The notes under the pieces were generated by a model. It was given only the letters and a program-made list of their open reading frames with translations. It was not told the DNA's origin and made no database searches. From assembly GCF_015207395.1 (NCBI RefSeq), contig NZ_JADEWX010000035.1, positions 1 through 45,442 on the forward strand: a stretch of DNA of 45,442 nucleotides, given 5' to 3'. Position 1 is the stretch's first letter, and each line of letters opens with the position of its first letter. A program made the position numbers and the translations under genes. This document shows positions 19,363 through 28,212 of the stretch, in pieces. This stretch comes from Nodosilinea sp. LEGE 07088 (lineage in GTDB: Bacteria > Cyanobacteriota > Cyanobacteriia > Phormidesmidales > Phormidesmidaceae).

Positions 19363-19733
19363 CCCTGGGTCAAAGCTGATGCTATATCCCTAAGATAGGG
19401 TGACATCTACCACAGCGCGATCGGGAAATACAGCCTTATTCATGTTGCTTAAGTACAGTCCAAAGGGAACAGGGAGTAGGTGACAGGGAACAGAGTGTAC
19501 TTGTTTCACTTGCACACCGCTATATTTAACGCGGCCCAGGGATTTGCTGGGTCATCGCCAGCGCTTCGGGCAATCATGTAGCCATCTTCCCCCTGCAATG
19601 CCGCCAGCGCCAGGGGCAACCCGACCATCCCATCATCTAAACAACTGCGCCACCCCGGCTATACATCGAGGCAGGGCCGCCTGTTTTCTAGCTCCCGAGC
19701 AGGTCAACACGTTGCTAGCCCACCCGACCTCAC
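19363..19733. other. Intergenic region, no intact gene
   Basis: These 371 bp separate two convergent genes. A degenerate GGGAACA-type short repeat occurs at 19465-19493, a pattern common in cyanobacterial spacers. From about 19640 back to 19510 on the minus strand there is a short coding-like stretch (LPLALAALQGEDGYMIARSA...) preceded by a stop; it may be a gene remnant, but I cannot name a family. No good terminator was found. Confidence 0.5.
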
Positions 19734-21626
19734 TCAAGCCGACGCTGTTCTAACCTGGTCACGCCCAGCGCGTTTGGCCTCATACAGAGCGGCATCGGCC
19801 AATTTGATCAAGCTAGTGGGGCTTTGGCTGCTGTCAGGCACCAGGCTGGCTACCCCCAAACTCATGGTTACCACCTTGGCTACCGACGAATCGGCATGGG
19901 GAATGCGGTGGTGACGCACCATCAAACGCGCATCTTCGGCCACGCTTTCAGCCCCCTCCACATCGGTGTTAGGGAGTACAATCACAAACTCCTCACCCCC
20001 GTAGCGGGCCACCAAGTCACCAGGGCGTTTGGCAGCCCGACTGATAGCGCGACCCACCAGCCGCAGGCAGTTGTCACCCGCTTGATGACCATATTTGTCA
20101 TTAAAGCCCTTGAAACAGTCAATATCGGCCATCACAATCGCCAGGGGGGCATTTTCGCGGCTCATACGCCGCCATTCTTGCTCAAGGTACTGCTCAAAGC
20201 GGCGACGATTGGCCACCTGGGTAAGCCCGTCTAGATAGGCCATGCGCTTAAGTTGCTGGTTGGCCAGGGTCAGCTCACGGTGCAGTTTAGCCTGTTGAAT
20301 CGCAATTCCCACCTGAGTGGCCAAGCTTTGCAGGAGGCGCACATCTGCCGTGCGCCAGGCCCGAGGTGCCTTACACTGGTGGGCAATCAGCAGCCCCCAC
20401 AGGGTTTGTTCGTGTAGTAGAGGCACCACAATCTCTGCCTTGATCTGAAAATACTCCAGAAATTCCAGCTGGTTGGTCGGCAGGTTTTGGGTGTAGACGT
20501 CTTCAACGGCCAGTCCCCGTCCCTCGCGGTAGTGTTTGAGAAAGGTTTCGCCCACCGACCACGGGTCGCGCAAGGCCCAGCCCAGCATTGGCGAGTAGGA
20601 TGCCTCACAGGATTCTTGGATTACTTCACCGCCCATGTCGGCTCCACACTGAATCATAATTACCCGGTCAGCGGCAATAAACTCTCGCACCAAAGTTACG
20701 GTTTGTCCCAGAATGCTGTCTAAGTCCAGCAGATTACGAATACGTTGCGCAATTTCGCCCACTAATCGCTCCCGTTGCGACTGGTGCGCGATCTCGGCCT
20801 CAGCTCGTTTTTGCTCAGAAATATCGAGGGTCACTCCGGCCAGTCGGGGGGCCTGCTGCCCATTGTCAAACACCTGCCCCCGCGACGACAGCCAGCGGAT
20901 GCGGCCATCGCGGTGGTAAATTCTAAACTCCAGATTATAACCCTGCCCCTGGCGAATTGACTGCTGCAAAACCTCATGTACCCTGGCCTGGTCGTGCTCA
21001 TGGACGCGGTTGAAGAGCGCGTCGTAGGTGCCATCAAACTCGCCAGGAGCCAGGCCCAACAGAGTCTCTAGCTCGCCAGAGATAACCATAGTGCCCTGGG
21101 CTAAATCCCAGTCCCAGGTGCCCATTTGGGCCCCTTCAAGGGCCAGTGCCAGGTGCTCTCGCTGCTGGTTAAGCAGGGCGGCTGAGTGATAGCAGGCGGT
21201 CAGCTCGGTCTGGGTGCCTGCGATCGCCGCTGGAGCCAGGGGGTAGAATCCATCGGGGGCCAACAGCCCAAGGCAGTTATGGGTCTGATTAACGATAGGT
21301 AAGTAGGGCTGATTGAGCTGTTTCTGGTCTAGCGCTAGAGGCCAATCGAGGGGGGCCAGGGTACAGGAGAGATCGGCTAGAGAGGTCATCCACCGTTCGG
21401 CTGTTGCACCGCTAACATCGACCTGATGGGCTACCGCCTGGGCCACATTGTCGTAGCTGATAATGCCGACTAGACTTGTGCCGCGATGAACCAGAGCATA
21501 GGTTTTAAGGGCCTTGGCCATAGCCGTGATGACCTGCTGCAAGTTGTCTCCGGCCTCGACACGAAGGGGCTCGGGGTCAACGGTGGCGATGGGAATAATA
21601 GATTCTTTTCGCTCGTTCTCAAGCAC
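19734..21626 (-). CDS. Diguanylate cyclase with CBS, PAS and GAF sensor domains
   Basis: A 630-aa soluble signalling protein. Order: an N-terminal CBS-pair-like region (about 10-130, ALVHRGTSLVGIISYDNVAQAV), a PAS/PAC domain (about 155-275, ending GVTLDISEQKRAE), a GAF domain (about 290-447) and a GGDEF domain (about 455-625). The catalytic signature is GGEEF (543-547), so cyclase activity is expected. The RxxD allosteric site (Arg534-Asp537) sits five residues before it, implying c-di-GMP feedback inhibition. No EAL domain is present. The GAF domain lacks an obvious DXCF chromophore motif, so a photoreceptor role is not supported. Upstream it diverges from mutS2. Confidence 0.93.
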   Translation of the reverse strand: MLENERKESIIPIATVDPEPLRVEAGDNLQQVITAMAKALKTYALVHRGTSLVGIISYDNVAQAVAHQVDVSGATAERWMTSLADLSCTLAPLDWPLALDQKQLNQPYLPIVNQTHNCLGLLAPDGFYPLAPAAIAGTQTELTACYHSAALLNQQREHLALALEGAQMGTWDWDLAQGTMVISGELETLLGLAPGEFDGTYDALFNRVHEHDQARVHEVLQQSIRQGQGYNLEFRIYHRDGRIRWLSSRGQVFDNGQQAPRLAGVTLDISEQKRAEAEIAHQSQRERLVGEIAQRIRNLLDLDSILGQTVTLVREFIAADRVIMIQCGADMGGEVIQESCEASYSPMLGWALRDPWSVGETFLKHYREGRGLAVEDVYTQNLPTNQLEFLEYFQIKAEIVVPLLHEQTLWGLLIAHQCKAPRAWRTADVRLLQSLATQVGIAIQQAKLHRELTLANQQLKRMAYLDGLTQVANRRRFEQYLEQEWRRMSRENAPLAIVMADIDCFKGFNDKYGHQAGDNCLRLVGRAISRAAKRPGDLVARYGGEEFVIVLPNTDVEGAESVAEDARLMVRHHRIPHADSSVAKVVTMSLGVASLVPDSSQSPTSLIKLADAALYEAKRAGRDQVRTASA

Positions 21627-22024
21627 AGCTATTAAGCGCCTACGGAGAAGATATCAACTGAGATGGTTGGATCAGTAGACTTGGGATCGCAAGCAAGTCC
21701 CTGAGCACAGGTGAGCCCGACAAAAACAATAGAGGATAGATGGAAAGTAAATCGCAATACAACCCAGTCTGCCCAAGGCCGGAAGTACAGAGACCATATA
21801 CGATGCAAGAATTAACCAGGATGAGGGCAAAACGGTTGAGTATTTTTACGGCAGTTGAGCTTAAGAGTCGGGAAATTGAGCGTTAAGCGCGGCATTTTAG
21901 CCATCTAGGCGCTCAGATCAAGCCGTTAACTAGGTCAACTGGGGAACGTCCCCTCGGTTGCGCCCAGAGGAGTTATCTATACTGAAATCAGACGTTAAGA
22001 GAGTTTTATCCCCTGGCTGACCCG
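21627..22024. other. Divergent intergenic region between the cyclase gene and mutS2
   Basis: These 398 bp must hold the promoters of both flanking genes. I found no gene, RNA or strong repeat. The stretch is relatively AT-rich around 21720-21880 compared with the flanks. Confidence 0.5.
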
Positions 22025-24514
22025 TTGTTGATTCAGCAAGAAACCCTAGACCTGCTGGAGTGGCCTCGGCTCTGCCAGCACCTGTCGACGTTTGCGGCGA
22101 CCAAGAGAGGTACCTTAGCCGCCCAGGCATTGGCATTGCCAGGGAGTCAGGCCGCCAGTGTAGATCTGCTCGCTCAAACCCAGGAGGCAAGCGGGCTCGA
22201 ACAGAGCAACAATGGCCTTAACTTTGGCGGCATTCGTGACGTCGGGGGGGCAATCGACCGGGCCTACCGTCAGGGACTACTGGGTGGTGAAGACCTGTTA
22301 GCGATTGCGACCACCCTCAATGGCGCTCGCCAGCTCCGCCGCACGATTGACGGCCAGCCACCGGAGAATCTGCCGGTGCTCCAGGGGCTGGTAGCCGATG
22401 TCAGCACCCACCCGGATCTGGAAAAACAGATTTACCACTGCATTGACGATCGCGGCGATGTGACTGACCGGGCCAGCCCCAAGTTGGGCGGTATTCGCGA
22501 TCGCATGAAGGCTACTCGCCAAGACATTCAGCAGCGGTTGCAGCGCCTTTTGCAGCGCCAGGCTGGGGCCATGCAAGAGCCCTTGATCACCCAGCGGGGC
22601 GATCGCTTTGTGCTGCCGGTGAAGGCTCCGCAAAAAGATGCTGTGCCCGGCATCGTTCACGATGCCTCTGCCAGCGGGGCTACTCTTTATATTGAGCCCC
22701 AAGGGGTGGTCGAGTTGGGCAACCGCCTGCGCCAGCTGCGACGGCAGGAAAAGACCGAAGAAGAGATTATTTTGCGGCAGCTGAGCGACGCCGTGGCCGA
22801 AGTGTACGACGATCTGCGGCATCTGCTGGCGATCGTCACCGAGCTAGACCTGGCCCATGCCCGCGCTCGCTACTCGCTGTGGCTGGGGGCCAACCCGCCC
22901 CGCTTTATTGCTGCCCACGAACAAACAACGCTGCGCCAGCTGCGCCATCCTCTGCTGGTCTGGCAGCAGCGCCACGAGCAAGGGCCAGAGGTGGTGCCCA
23001 TTAACCTGCTGATTCGCCCCGAGCTGCGGGTGGTGGCCATTACCGGCCCCAATACCGGCGGCAAAACCGTCACCCTCAAAACCCTGGGCCTGGCCGCCTT
23101 GATGGCCCGCGCTGGGCTTTACATACCGGCTCGCGAACCCGTGGAGCTGCCCTGGTTTGAGCAAGTATTGGCCGATATCGGCGACGAACAGTCGATTGAG
23201 CAAAGCCTATCGACATTCTCCGGCCATATTCGCCGAATTGGGCGTATTTTAGCCGCGTTGGGCTCTGGAGAGGCTGAGGAGCTAGGGGAGAGGGCGGAGC
23301 CAGGGGGCGAATTCTCACCGCTTTTAGATGTGGCTAACTCCAGTGACGTGGTTTCATCCGCCGCTCCCCCCCCTGCTAACACTCTCGTTCTGCTCGACGA
23401 AGTCGGCGCGGGCACCGACCCCACTGAGGGCACAGCCCTGGCCATTGCGCTGCTGCGGTACCTGGCCGACCGGGCGCGGTTGACCATGGCAACGACCCAC
23501 TACGGCGAGCTCAAAGCGCTGAAATATCAAGATGAACGCTTTGAGAATGCTTCGGTGGAGTTTGATGAGGCCACCCTATCGCCCACCTACCGCCTGCTAT
23601 GGGGGATTCCGGGGCGATCGAATGCCCTGGCCATTGCCCGTCGTCTGGGTTTAGCTGCCAATGTGATCGACGAGGCTGCTGCCCAGATGGCGGTGGAGTC
23701 GCAACAGGACGTCAACCAGGTAATTGCAGGGCTAGAAGCTCAGCGTCGTCAACAGGAGACCCGTGCCCAGGCGGCGGCAGATCTACTGGCTGACACTGAA
23801 AAACTCCACGCTGAGGTACAGCACAAGGCCGAGCTACTGCGCGATCGCGAGCAAGCGCTTAAGCTACAGCAGCAGGCGGCGGTGCAGCAGGCCGTTGCCG
23901 ACGCCAAGCGCGACATTGCCAGGGTAATTCGCCGCCTACAGCAGGGAGATGCCACCGCCCAAGCGGCCCAGCAGGCAACAGCGGCCGTCGATGCGATCGC
24001 ATCGACGCACCTGCCTAAGCCGCCGTCCCCGGCTGCAAAGGCGGGCTACCGGCCTGCGGTCGGCGATCGCATTCGCATTCCCAGTCTGGGACAAACCGCC
24101 GAGGTCATCACTGCCCCCGACGATGACCATCGCATTACCGTGCGCTTTGGGCTGATGAAAACCACCGTCGGCCTGGCCGATATTGAGTCATTGCAGGGCG
24201 AGAAGGCTGAGGTGCCGGTCAAAGCCAAGCCTATCGACACGGTGCCCGCCGCCCAGGCAGCCCCACCGGCCCCAGCTATTCGCACCAGTCGCAATACCCT
24301 CGATCTGCGCGGCATGCGGGTGGCTGAGTCGGAGGCGGTGCTCGAAGAGGCGATCGCCAAAGGCAGCGGAGCCCTATGGATTATCCATGGCCATGGCACC
24401 GGCAAGCTCAAGGCCGGGGTGCATGACTACCTCAAGCGCCACCCTCAGATTCAGCGGTTTGAGCCCGCCGCCCAGGCCGATGGGGGCACCGGAGTCACGG
24501 TGGCCTACTTTTAG
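22025..24514 (+). CDS. mutS2: MutS2 family ATPase/endonuclease
   Basis: The 829-aa protein lacks the mismatch-recognition domain of MutS1 and ends in a Smr domain, as in MutS2. Walker A is GPNTGGKT (341-348) and Walker B is LVLLDEVGAGTDP (Asp458, Glu459). A long coiled-coil region (about 560-660) precedes a KOW-like segment and the C-terminal Smr nuclease domain with LDLRG and HGHGTGKL motifs. MutS2 is linked to suppression of recombination and, in Bacillus, ribosome rescue. Between the ATPase motifs there is an extra low-complexity stretch of about 40 residues (GSGEAEELGERAEPG...SSAAPPPAN). The TTG start at 22025 has no clear ribosome-binding site; a CTG at 22013 is an alternative. Confidence 0.94.
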   Translation: MLIQQETLDLLEWPRLCQHLSTFAATKRGTLAAQALALPGSQAASVDLLAQTQEASGLEQSNNGLNFGGIRDVGGAIDRAYRQGLLGGEDLLAIATTLNGARQLRRTIDGQPPENLPVLQGLVADVSTHPDLEKQIYHCIDDRGDVTDRASPKLGGIRDRMKATRQDIQQRLQRLLQRQAGAMQEPLITQRGDRFVLPVKAPQKDAVPGIVHDASASGATLYIEPQGVVELGNRLRQLRRQEKTEEEIILRQLSDAVAEVYDDLRHLLAIVTELDLAHARARYSLWLGANPPRFIAAHEQTTLRQLRHPLLVWQQRHEQGPEVVPINLLIRPELRVVAITGPNTGGKTVTLKTLGLAALMARAGLYIPAREPVELPWFEQVLADIGDEQSIEQSLSTFSGHIRRIGRILAALGSGEAEELGERAEPGGEFSPLLDVANSSDVVSSAAPPPANTLVLLDEVGAGTDPTEGTALAIALLRYLADRARLTMATTHYGELKALKYQDERFENASVEFDEATLSPTYRLLWGIPGRSNALAIARRLGLAANVIDEAAAQMAVESQQDVNQVIAGLEAQRRQQETRAQAAADLLADTEKLHAEVQHKAELLRDREQALKLQQQAAVQQAVADAKRDIARVIRRLQQGDATAQAAQQATAAVDAIASTHLPKPPSPAAKAGYRPAVGDRIRIPSLGQTAEVITAPDDDHRITVRFGLMKTTVGLADIESLQGEKAEVPVKAKPIDTVPAAQAAPPAPAIRTSRNTLDLRGMRVAESEAVLEEAIAKGSGALWIIHGHGTGKLKAGVHDYLKRHPQIQRFEPAAQADGGTGVTVAYF

Positions 24515-24619
24515 CTCGATGGCCCGGTACCTGCCTGTATCGAAATTGGTAACAACGCCTTGGGCTCAGCGCCGACGTGGCACAGTAAATGGGCTAACTC
24601 CTATTTAAGTGTGAGGCCC

Positions 24620-25363
24620 ATGACCCTAAAACGCTACTCCCCCAGGCGGCTGACAGCCGCAGCTTTGATGTCAGCCGCCCTAGCTTCAGGGCTGAGCTTT
24701 GCGCCAGTATTTACCCCCCAGGCGACGGCCCAGGAGACCCTAATGAGAACCCTAACGGTAACCGGCCAGGGCGAAGAATCGGTACCCACCACCAAAACCC
24801 AGGTCAATCTGGGCGTCGATGTGCAGGGTAGCGATGCCACGGCGGTACAGCGTGAAGTGGCCCAGCGCACGGCAGCGGTAGTTGAGTTGTTGCGATCGCG
24901 ATCGGTCGAGAAGCTCGAAACTACCGGCATTCAGCTCAGCCCTCGCTACAACTATGAGAATGGTCGTTCCGAGGTGATCGGCTATAGCGGCAGCAACACC
25001 GTCAGCTTCCGTATGCCCACCGAAAGCGTCGGTTCTCTGCTCGATGATGCGGTCAATGCGGGGGCCAACCAAATTCGCGGCATCAGCTTCGTCGCCGCCG
25101 ACAGCGCCCTAGAATCGGCCCGCCAGCAGGCCCTGCGCGAAGCCGTCGCCGATGCCCAGACCCAGGCCAGCGCCGTACTCGACAGCCTTAACCTGACTGT
25201 TCAGGAAGTGATTGGTATTCAAATCAATGGAGCTGCGCCACCGCAGCCAATTCCCCTACAGCGGGCAGCAGAGTATGCTGCCGCCTCAGATGATGCCACC
25301 ACCCCAGTGATTGGGGGGGAGCAAACCGTCCGAGCCCAGGTAACGCTGCAAATCCGCTACTAA
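24620..25363 (+). CDS. SIMPL-domain (DUF541) exported protein
   Basis: From the ATG at 24620, preceded by GTGAGG, the product is 247 aa with a signal peptide (MTLKRYSPRRLTAAALMSAALASGLSFAP...ATAQ). The mature part has the SIMPL/DUF541 signatures LTVTGQGEESVPTTKTQVNLGV, a central GIQLSPRYNYENGRSEVIGYSGSN segment and LREAVADAQTQA. Periplasmic or outer-membrane members of the family are linked to oxidative-stress tolerance in Brucella (BP26), but the molecular function is unknown. It follows mutS2 by about 105 bp on the same strand. Confidence 0.9.
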   Translation: MTLKRYSPRRLTAAALMSAALASGLSFAPVFTPQATAQETLMRTLTVTGQGEESVPTTKTQVNLGVDVQGSDATAVQREVAQRTAAVVELLRSRSVEKLETTGIQLSPRYNYENGRSEVIGYSGSNTVSFRMPTESVGSLLDDAVNAGANQIRGISFVAADSALESARQQALREAVADAQTQASAVLDSLNLTVQEVIGIQINGAAPPQPIPLQRAAEYAAASDDATTPVIGGEQTVRAQVTLQIRY

Positions 25364-25570
25364 GAACCAGGACGCGATCGCACCTCCCCGTTGCAAATGG
25401 GCGGGCAAAATTGGGCCGGACAAAATCCTCGTCAGCGGCTTGGGGTTGGCCTGCTCGATCGCGTCCATCGCGGCATCTGCCAGCCCAATCGTTGACTACA
25501 GCGTCAGGTAACCCCTTAGGGTACGTCTGATAAGCCAAGCTAGGCAACACACTGAGTTGTAGCTCAAAAA

Positions 25571-25660
25571 CGGAAGCGGTGGGATTTGAACCCACGAGGG
25601 AAGGTTTACTCCCCTACCTCCTTAGCAGGGAGGCGCTTTCGACCACTCAGCCACGCTTCC
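25571..25660 (-). tRNA. tRNA-Ser(GCU)
   Basis: The minus strand folds as a class II tRNA of 90 nt. The acceptor stem pairs GGAAGCG with CGCTTCC and the discriminator base is G. The anticodon arm is CCTCC-CTGCTAA-GGAGG with anticodon GCT, reading AGC/AGU serine codons. A long variable arm and the TGGGTTCAAATCCCA T-arm are clear. The CCA end is not encoded. Confidence 0.97.
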
Positions 25661-25702
25661 AAAGAGTTAGTCTTTGTTAGTTTAGCAGACACTCAGCAGA
25701 GA

Positions 25703-25765
25703 CAACCCCCCGGCCTATACTTTCTTTTGGGTTGGCTAGGGCTCAACCCGCATAACCGGGGGTTG
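25703..25765. repeat. Nested inverted repeat (possible cruciform)
   Basis: An outer pair, CAACCCCCCGG (25703-25713) and CCGGGGGTTG (25756-25765), encloses an inner pair GGGTTG (25729-25734) and CAACCC (25744-25749). It lies between the peroxidase stop and the tRNA-Ser gene, downstream of the peroxidase. No T run follows, so it is not a classical terminator, but it could end or stabilise the peroxidase mRNA. Confidence 0.5.
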
Positions 25766-25833
25766 CCATTCGCTAAGAGTGTTCCAACTAAATACCTATC
25801 CAGTGTCTCTCCGCGACCGGCCCACTGGGCCAA

Positions 25834-25876
25834 GTTCGCGTTCCTGATCGGGATGTTTTTTTAGGTGGAATACTCT
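25834..25876 (+). repeat. Dispersed 43-bp repeat, copy 2
   Basis: Second copy of the repeat at 12107-12148, about 88 percent identical with the same orientation and with one extra T in the T run. Here no MITE follows it. It lies just beyond the 3' end of the peroxidase gene. Confidence 0.6.
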
Positions 25877-25914
25877 AAGACCATGTGTAGGCCGGTTCAA
25901 TTTCCATTGTGCCC

Positions 25915-28080
25915 TCACGCGAAGACAAAGGCTGCGCTGTCTAGGGTAATGTTGCTCGACACATTTTCCAGGCCAGCGATCAGCTCGGTTGTTGGCCCCG
26001 ACTGGTAGAGCAGGCGTGCATCGACGGTTCCCGCTCCGGTGGAAAACAGCTCTAGCGCGTAGTCCTGCGGGCCACCGTGAAGCTGGATCGAGTCTTCGGC
26101 GAGGTCGAAGTCGGTAATCTGGGCAAAGTCGGCAAACCCCGGCTGTCCCGGATGACCGTCGAGATAGTAGACGCCATCGCGATCGCCCAGCACGAAGCGG
26201 TCCTGCCCCAGGCCGCCGATCAGCACATCGTGTTCCCCTACGCCTCGGGCCGTGCCGTTGGTGCCGATGAGGATGTCGTTACCGCTGCCGCCGATGAGGG
26301 TGTCGTCGCCGGTATCTCCCCGCAGCTGGTCGTTGCCGGTGCTGCCGAAGAGGCGATCGCTGCCCCTGCCGCCCAATAGCCTATCGTCATCGCTGCCGCC
26401 GATGAGGGTGTCGTCGCCGCCGTGGCCCCACAGGGTATCGCGGCCGGGATTGCCAAAAATCAGGTCTGCCCCCAGGCCGCCGTTCAGGGTTTCGTCGGCG
26501 TCGCCGCCCACTTGGCTGAGGGCAAAGGCCTGGTCCTGGATCACCGTCGTATCGGTGTTGCGGCGGATGATGTCGGCCAGAGTTGTTTGGCGAATGACCG
26601 CAGCTTCTGGAGAGGGTAGGGCATTTTCAAAATAGAAGCGATCGCCGTCCCGCAGCCGGGTGAACTGATCCTGCAGAATGGCGGCCACGGTTTCGCCCAC
26701 GCTGCTGCCGGGCAGCAGGTCCTCTGCCAGGAGCCCGACGAAGGCGTCGATCGCGTCAACGCTGCCGTAGAGAGCGGCCAGGGCAGCCTGAAGCTGGGGG
26801 TCGGCGGTGATGTCGGCGAAGCTAGCCACCCTGGGCAGGCCGTAGGTGGCGCGCACCGTGTTGTAGTCCGCCAGGCCGTTGAGGCGACCCCGCTCGATAT
26901 TAATCGCCGCCAGGTCCCGGGCGGGAGAATTGGCCCCTTCCCCAAACAGCAGGCTGCGTACATCTTCAATCACCTGATTGTCTACGCGCTGGCTCTGGGA
27001 GGAGGCCAGCCCCCGCAAAATACCGTCGATGCCTTCGCGCTGCAGCAGCGTGGTCCCCGGTAAAAACACGTCGCGCAGCAGCAGGTCGCCGCCGCTGGGA
27101 TCGCCCTCTGGATCGAGCTGGGGAATCACGGTGCTGAGCTGGGTGTGCCCCAGCCGAAACGCGGCCACCGAAAAGACCCGCTCGATATTTGGGTTCACCG
27201 TGGGATCGTAGCCGTCATAGGTCGGCAGCGATTCTCCCAGCAGGGTCGGCAGGTACTCATTGAACGTGATGTTTTGCATCTGCGCGATGTTGATCTGTCG
27301 GGCTCGTTGATAGAGCTGCTCGTTAGTCCAGTCGGGATGGGCCTGGGCCAGCGACTGGGCCAGCCGATTGTGTTCGCGCACAAACAGGGTGTGCATCGAG
27401 GTCAGCGCCGCGTTTTCGTTGGCCCGCCCGTCACCGGCAATAAATTCACTGCGGCCCGTTCCCGAGGTTGACAGCGGCAAAAGCTCTCCTTCACTGGTGC
27501 GTAGCTCTCCCCCGACGAAGGCCCGGAGAGCGTCTGCCTGCGGGGCATCGGAACCGTACACGTTGGAGCCATCGACCCAGTGGGTAATCGCGTTCGGCAG
27601 TCGGCGCGGATTTTGCGGGCTGGTGCCGGTGCCGGGGACAAATTCGCTCTCCCGCAGGCTGATCACGTTGGTCGGATTCAGGGCTGGATCGTCCGATGGG
27701 ATGGGAATCGCCTGCGCGCGACCAGCCGACTCTGGCGTGTCTGGATTGAGGGTGATGTCGTGGTCGAGGAACTGTCCCCACACCCAGATCAGATTGGTCA
27801 ATCCTCGGGGTTCGGGCACCTCCCCCGCCTGTTGAGAGATGGCATTGCTGATGACGCGAGCATTGGGGCGATCGTCACCGGCTGGGGTCGAGAAACCATT
27901 TTCGTAGGCGAGGGGAACGGTGTCCCGCAGGGGGGAACCAGCCGCTCCGAACAGGGGGTACAGCCCATTGTTGCCGAAGCCATCGATGGGGCTGTTGAGC
28001 AGAGATGGATCAGAGCCCGCAGCGTAGGGATCGGCAACAATCAGAGCCGAGGACGGCGAATTTTCGAGAGGTTCAAACAT
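25915..28080 (-). CDS. Secreted animal-type haem peroxidase with RTX repeats
   Basis: A 721-aa two-part protein. Residues 30-500 form a peroxidase-cyclooxygenase-type haem domain: distal His in WGQFLDHDITL (His107), the TLFVREHNRLA motif (Arg235) and proximal His in AAFRLGHTQLS (His312). Residues 525-630 hold tandem calcium-binding RTX nonapeptides (GGDDTLIGG, GGRGSDRLFG, TGDDTLIGG). There is no N-terminal signal peptide, as expected for type I secretion guided by a C-terminal signal. Cyanobacterial enzymes of this layout (for example from Lyngbya) oxidise small substrates and have been proposed to act in antimicrobial defence. No type I secretion genes are in the window. It diverges from the serine protease gene across 132 bp that carry the shared promoter-like element on both strands. 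Confidence 0.93.
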   Translation of the reverse strand: MFEPLENSPSSALIVADPYAAGSDPSLLNSPIDGFGNNGLYPLFGAAGSPLRDTVPLAYENGFSTPAGDDRPNARVISNAISQQAGEVPEPRGLTNLIWVWGQFLDHDITLNPDTPESAGRAQAIPIPSDDPALNPTNVISLRESEFVPGTGTSPQNPRRLPNAITHWVDGSNVYGSDAPQADALRAFVGGELRTSEGELLPLSTSGTGRSEFIAGDGRANENAALTSMHTLFVREHNRLAQSLAQAHPDWTNEQLYQRARQINIAQMQNITFNEYLPTLLGESLPTYDGYDPTVNPNIERVFSVAAFRLGHTQLSTVIPQLDPEGDPSGGDLLLRDVFLPGTTLLQREGIDGILRGLASSQSQRVDNQVIEDVRSLLFGEGANSPARDLAAINIERGRLNGLADYNTVRATYGLPRVASFADITADPQLQAALAALYGSVDAIDAFVGLLAEDLLPGSSVGETVAAILQDQFTRLRDGDRFYFENALPSPEAAVIRQTTLADIIRRNTDTTVIQDQAFALSQVGGDADETLNGGLGADLIFGNPGRDTLWGHGGDDTLIGGSDDDRLLGGRGSDRLFGSTGNDQLRGDTGDDTLIGGSGNDILIGTNGTARGVGEHDVLIGGLGQDRFVLGDRDGVYYLDGHPGQPGFADFAQITDFDLAEDSIQLHGGPQDYALELFSTGAGTVDARLLYQSGPTTELIAGLENVSSNITLDSAAFVFA

Positions 28081-28124
28081 AACTCACACCGATTAAACAC
28101 AGCTTGAGCGGCCACTCAAGGGCA

Positions 28125-28154
28125 TCTATTGCCGGTATGAGCTCAACTTATTCA
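28125..28154 (-). promoter_or_regulatory. Shared promoter-like element, peroxidase copy (weak second half)
   Basis: On the minus strand TGAATAAGT (28154-28146) is perfect. The second half, CGGCAATAGA, matches the consensus YAGARMTATR only partly and with an 11-base instead of 10-base spacer. It starts 74 bp upstream of the peroxidase start. Confidence 0.5.
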
Positions 28155-28172
28155 GACCGCCTCAGACAGGGG

Positions 28173-28201
28173 TGAATAGGTGAATGGACTTTAGAAATAG
28201 G
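28173..28201 (+). promoter_or_regulatory. Shared promoter-like element, protease copy
   Basis: TGAATAGGT, ten bases, then TAGAAATAGG: one mismatch in each half from the consensus, with the exact spacing. This is the only plus-strand copy and lies before the only plus-strand gene of the cluster. If it is a promoter, the transcript would start near 28207, which favours the downstream ATG at 28237 as the protease start. Confidence 0.6.
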
Positions 28202-28212
28202 AGGCTGTACAC

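Noticed and set aside
19384-19400. Hairpin CCCTA-AGA-TAGGG as a terminator of the small membrane protein gene
   Set aside because: The stem is only five or six base pairs and no T run follows.
19422-19440. TGAATAAGG on the minus strand as another copy of the element
   Set aside because: The second half is absent and no minus-strand gene starts downstream.
21930-22190. Minus-strand open frame overlapping the start of mutS2
   Set aside because: It covers the conserved N-terminal coding region of mutS2 in antisense and its product has no recognisable features.
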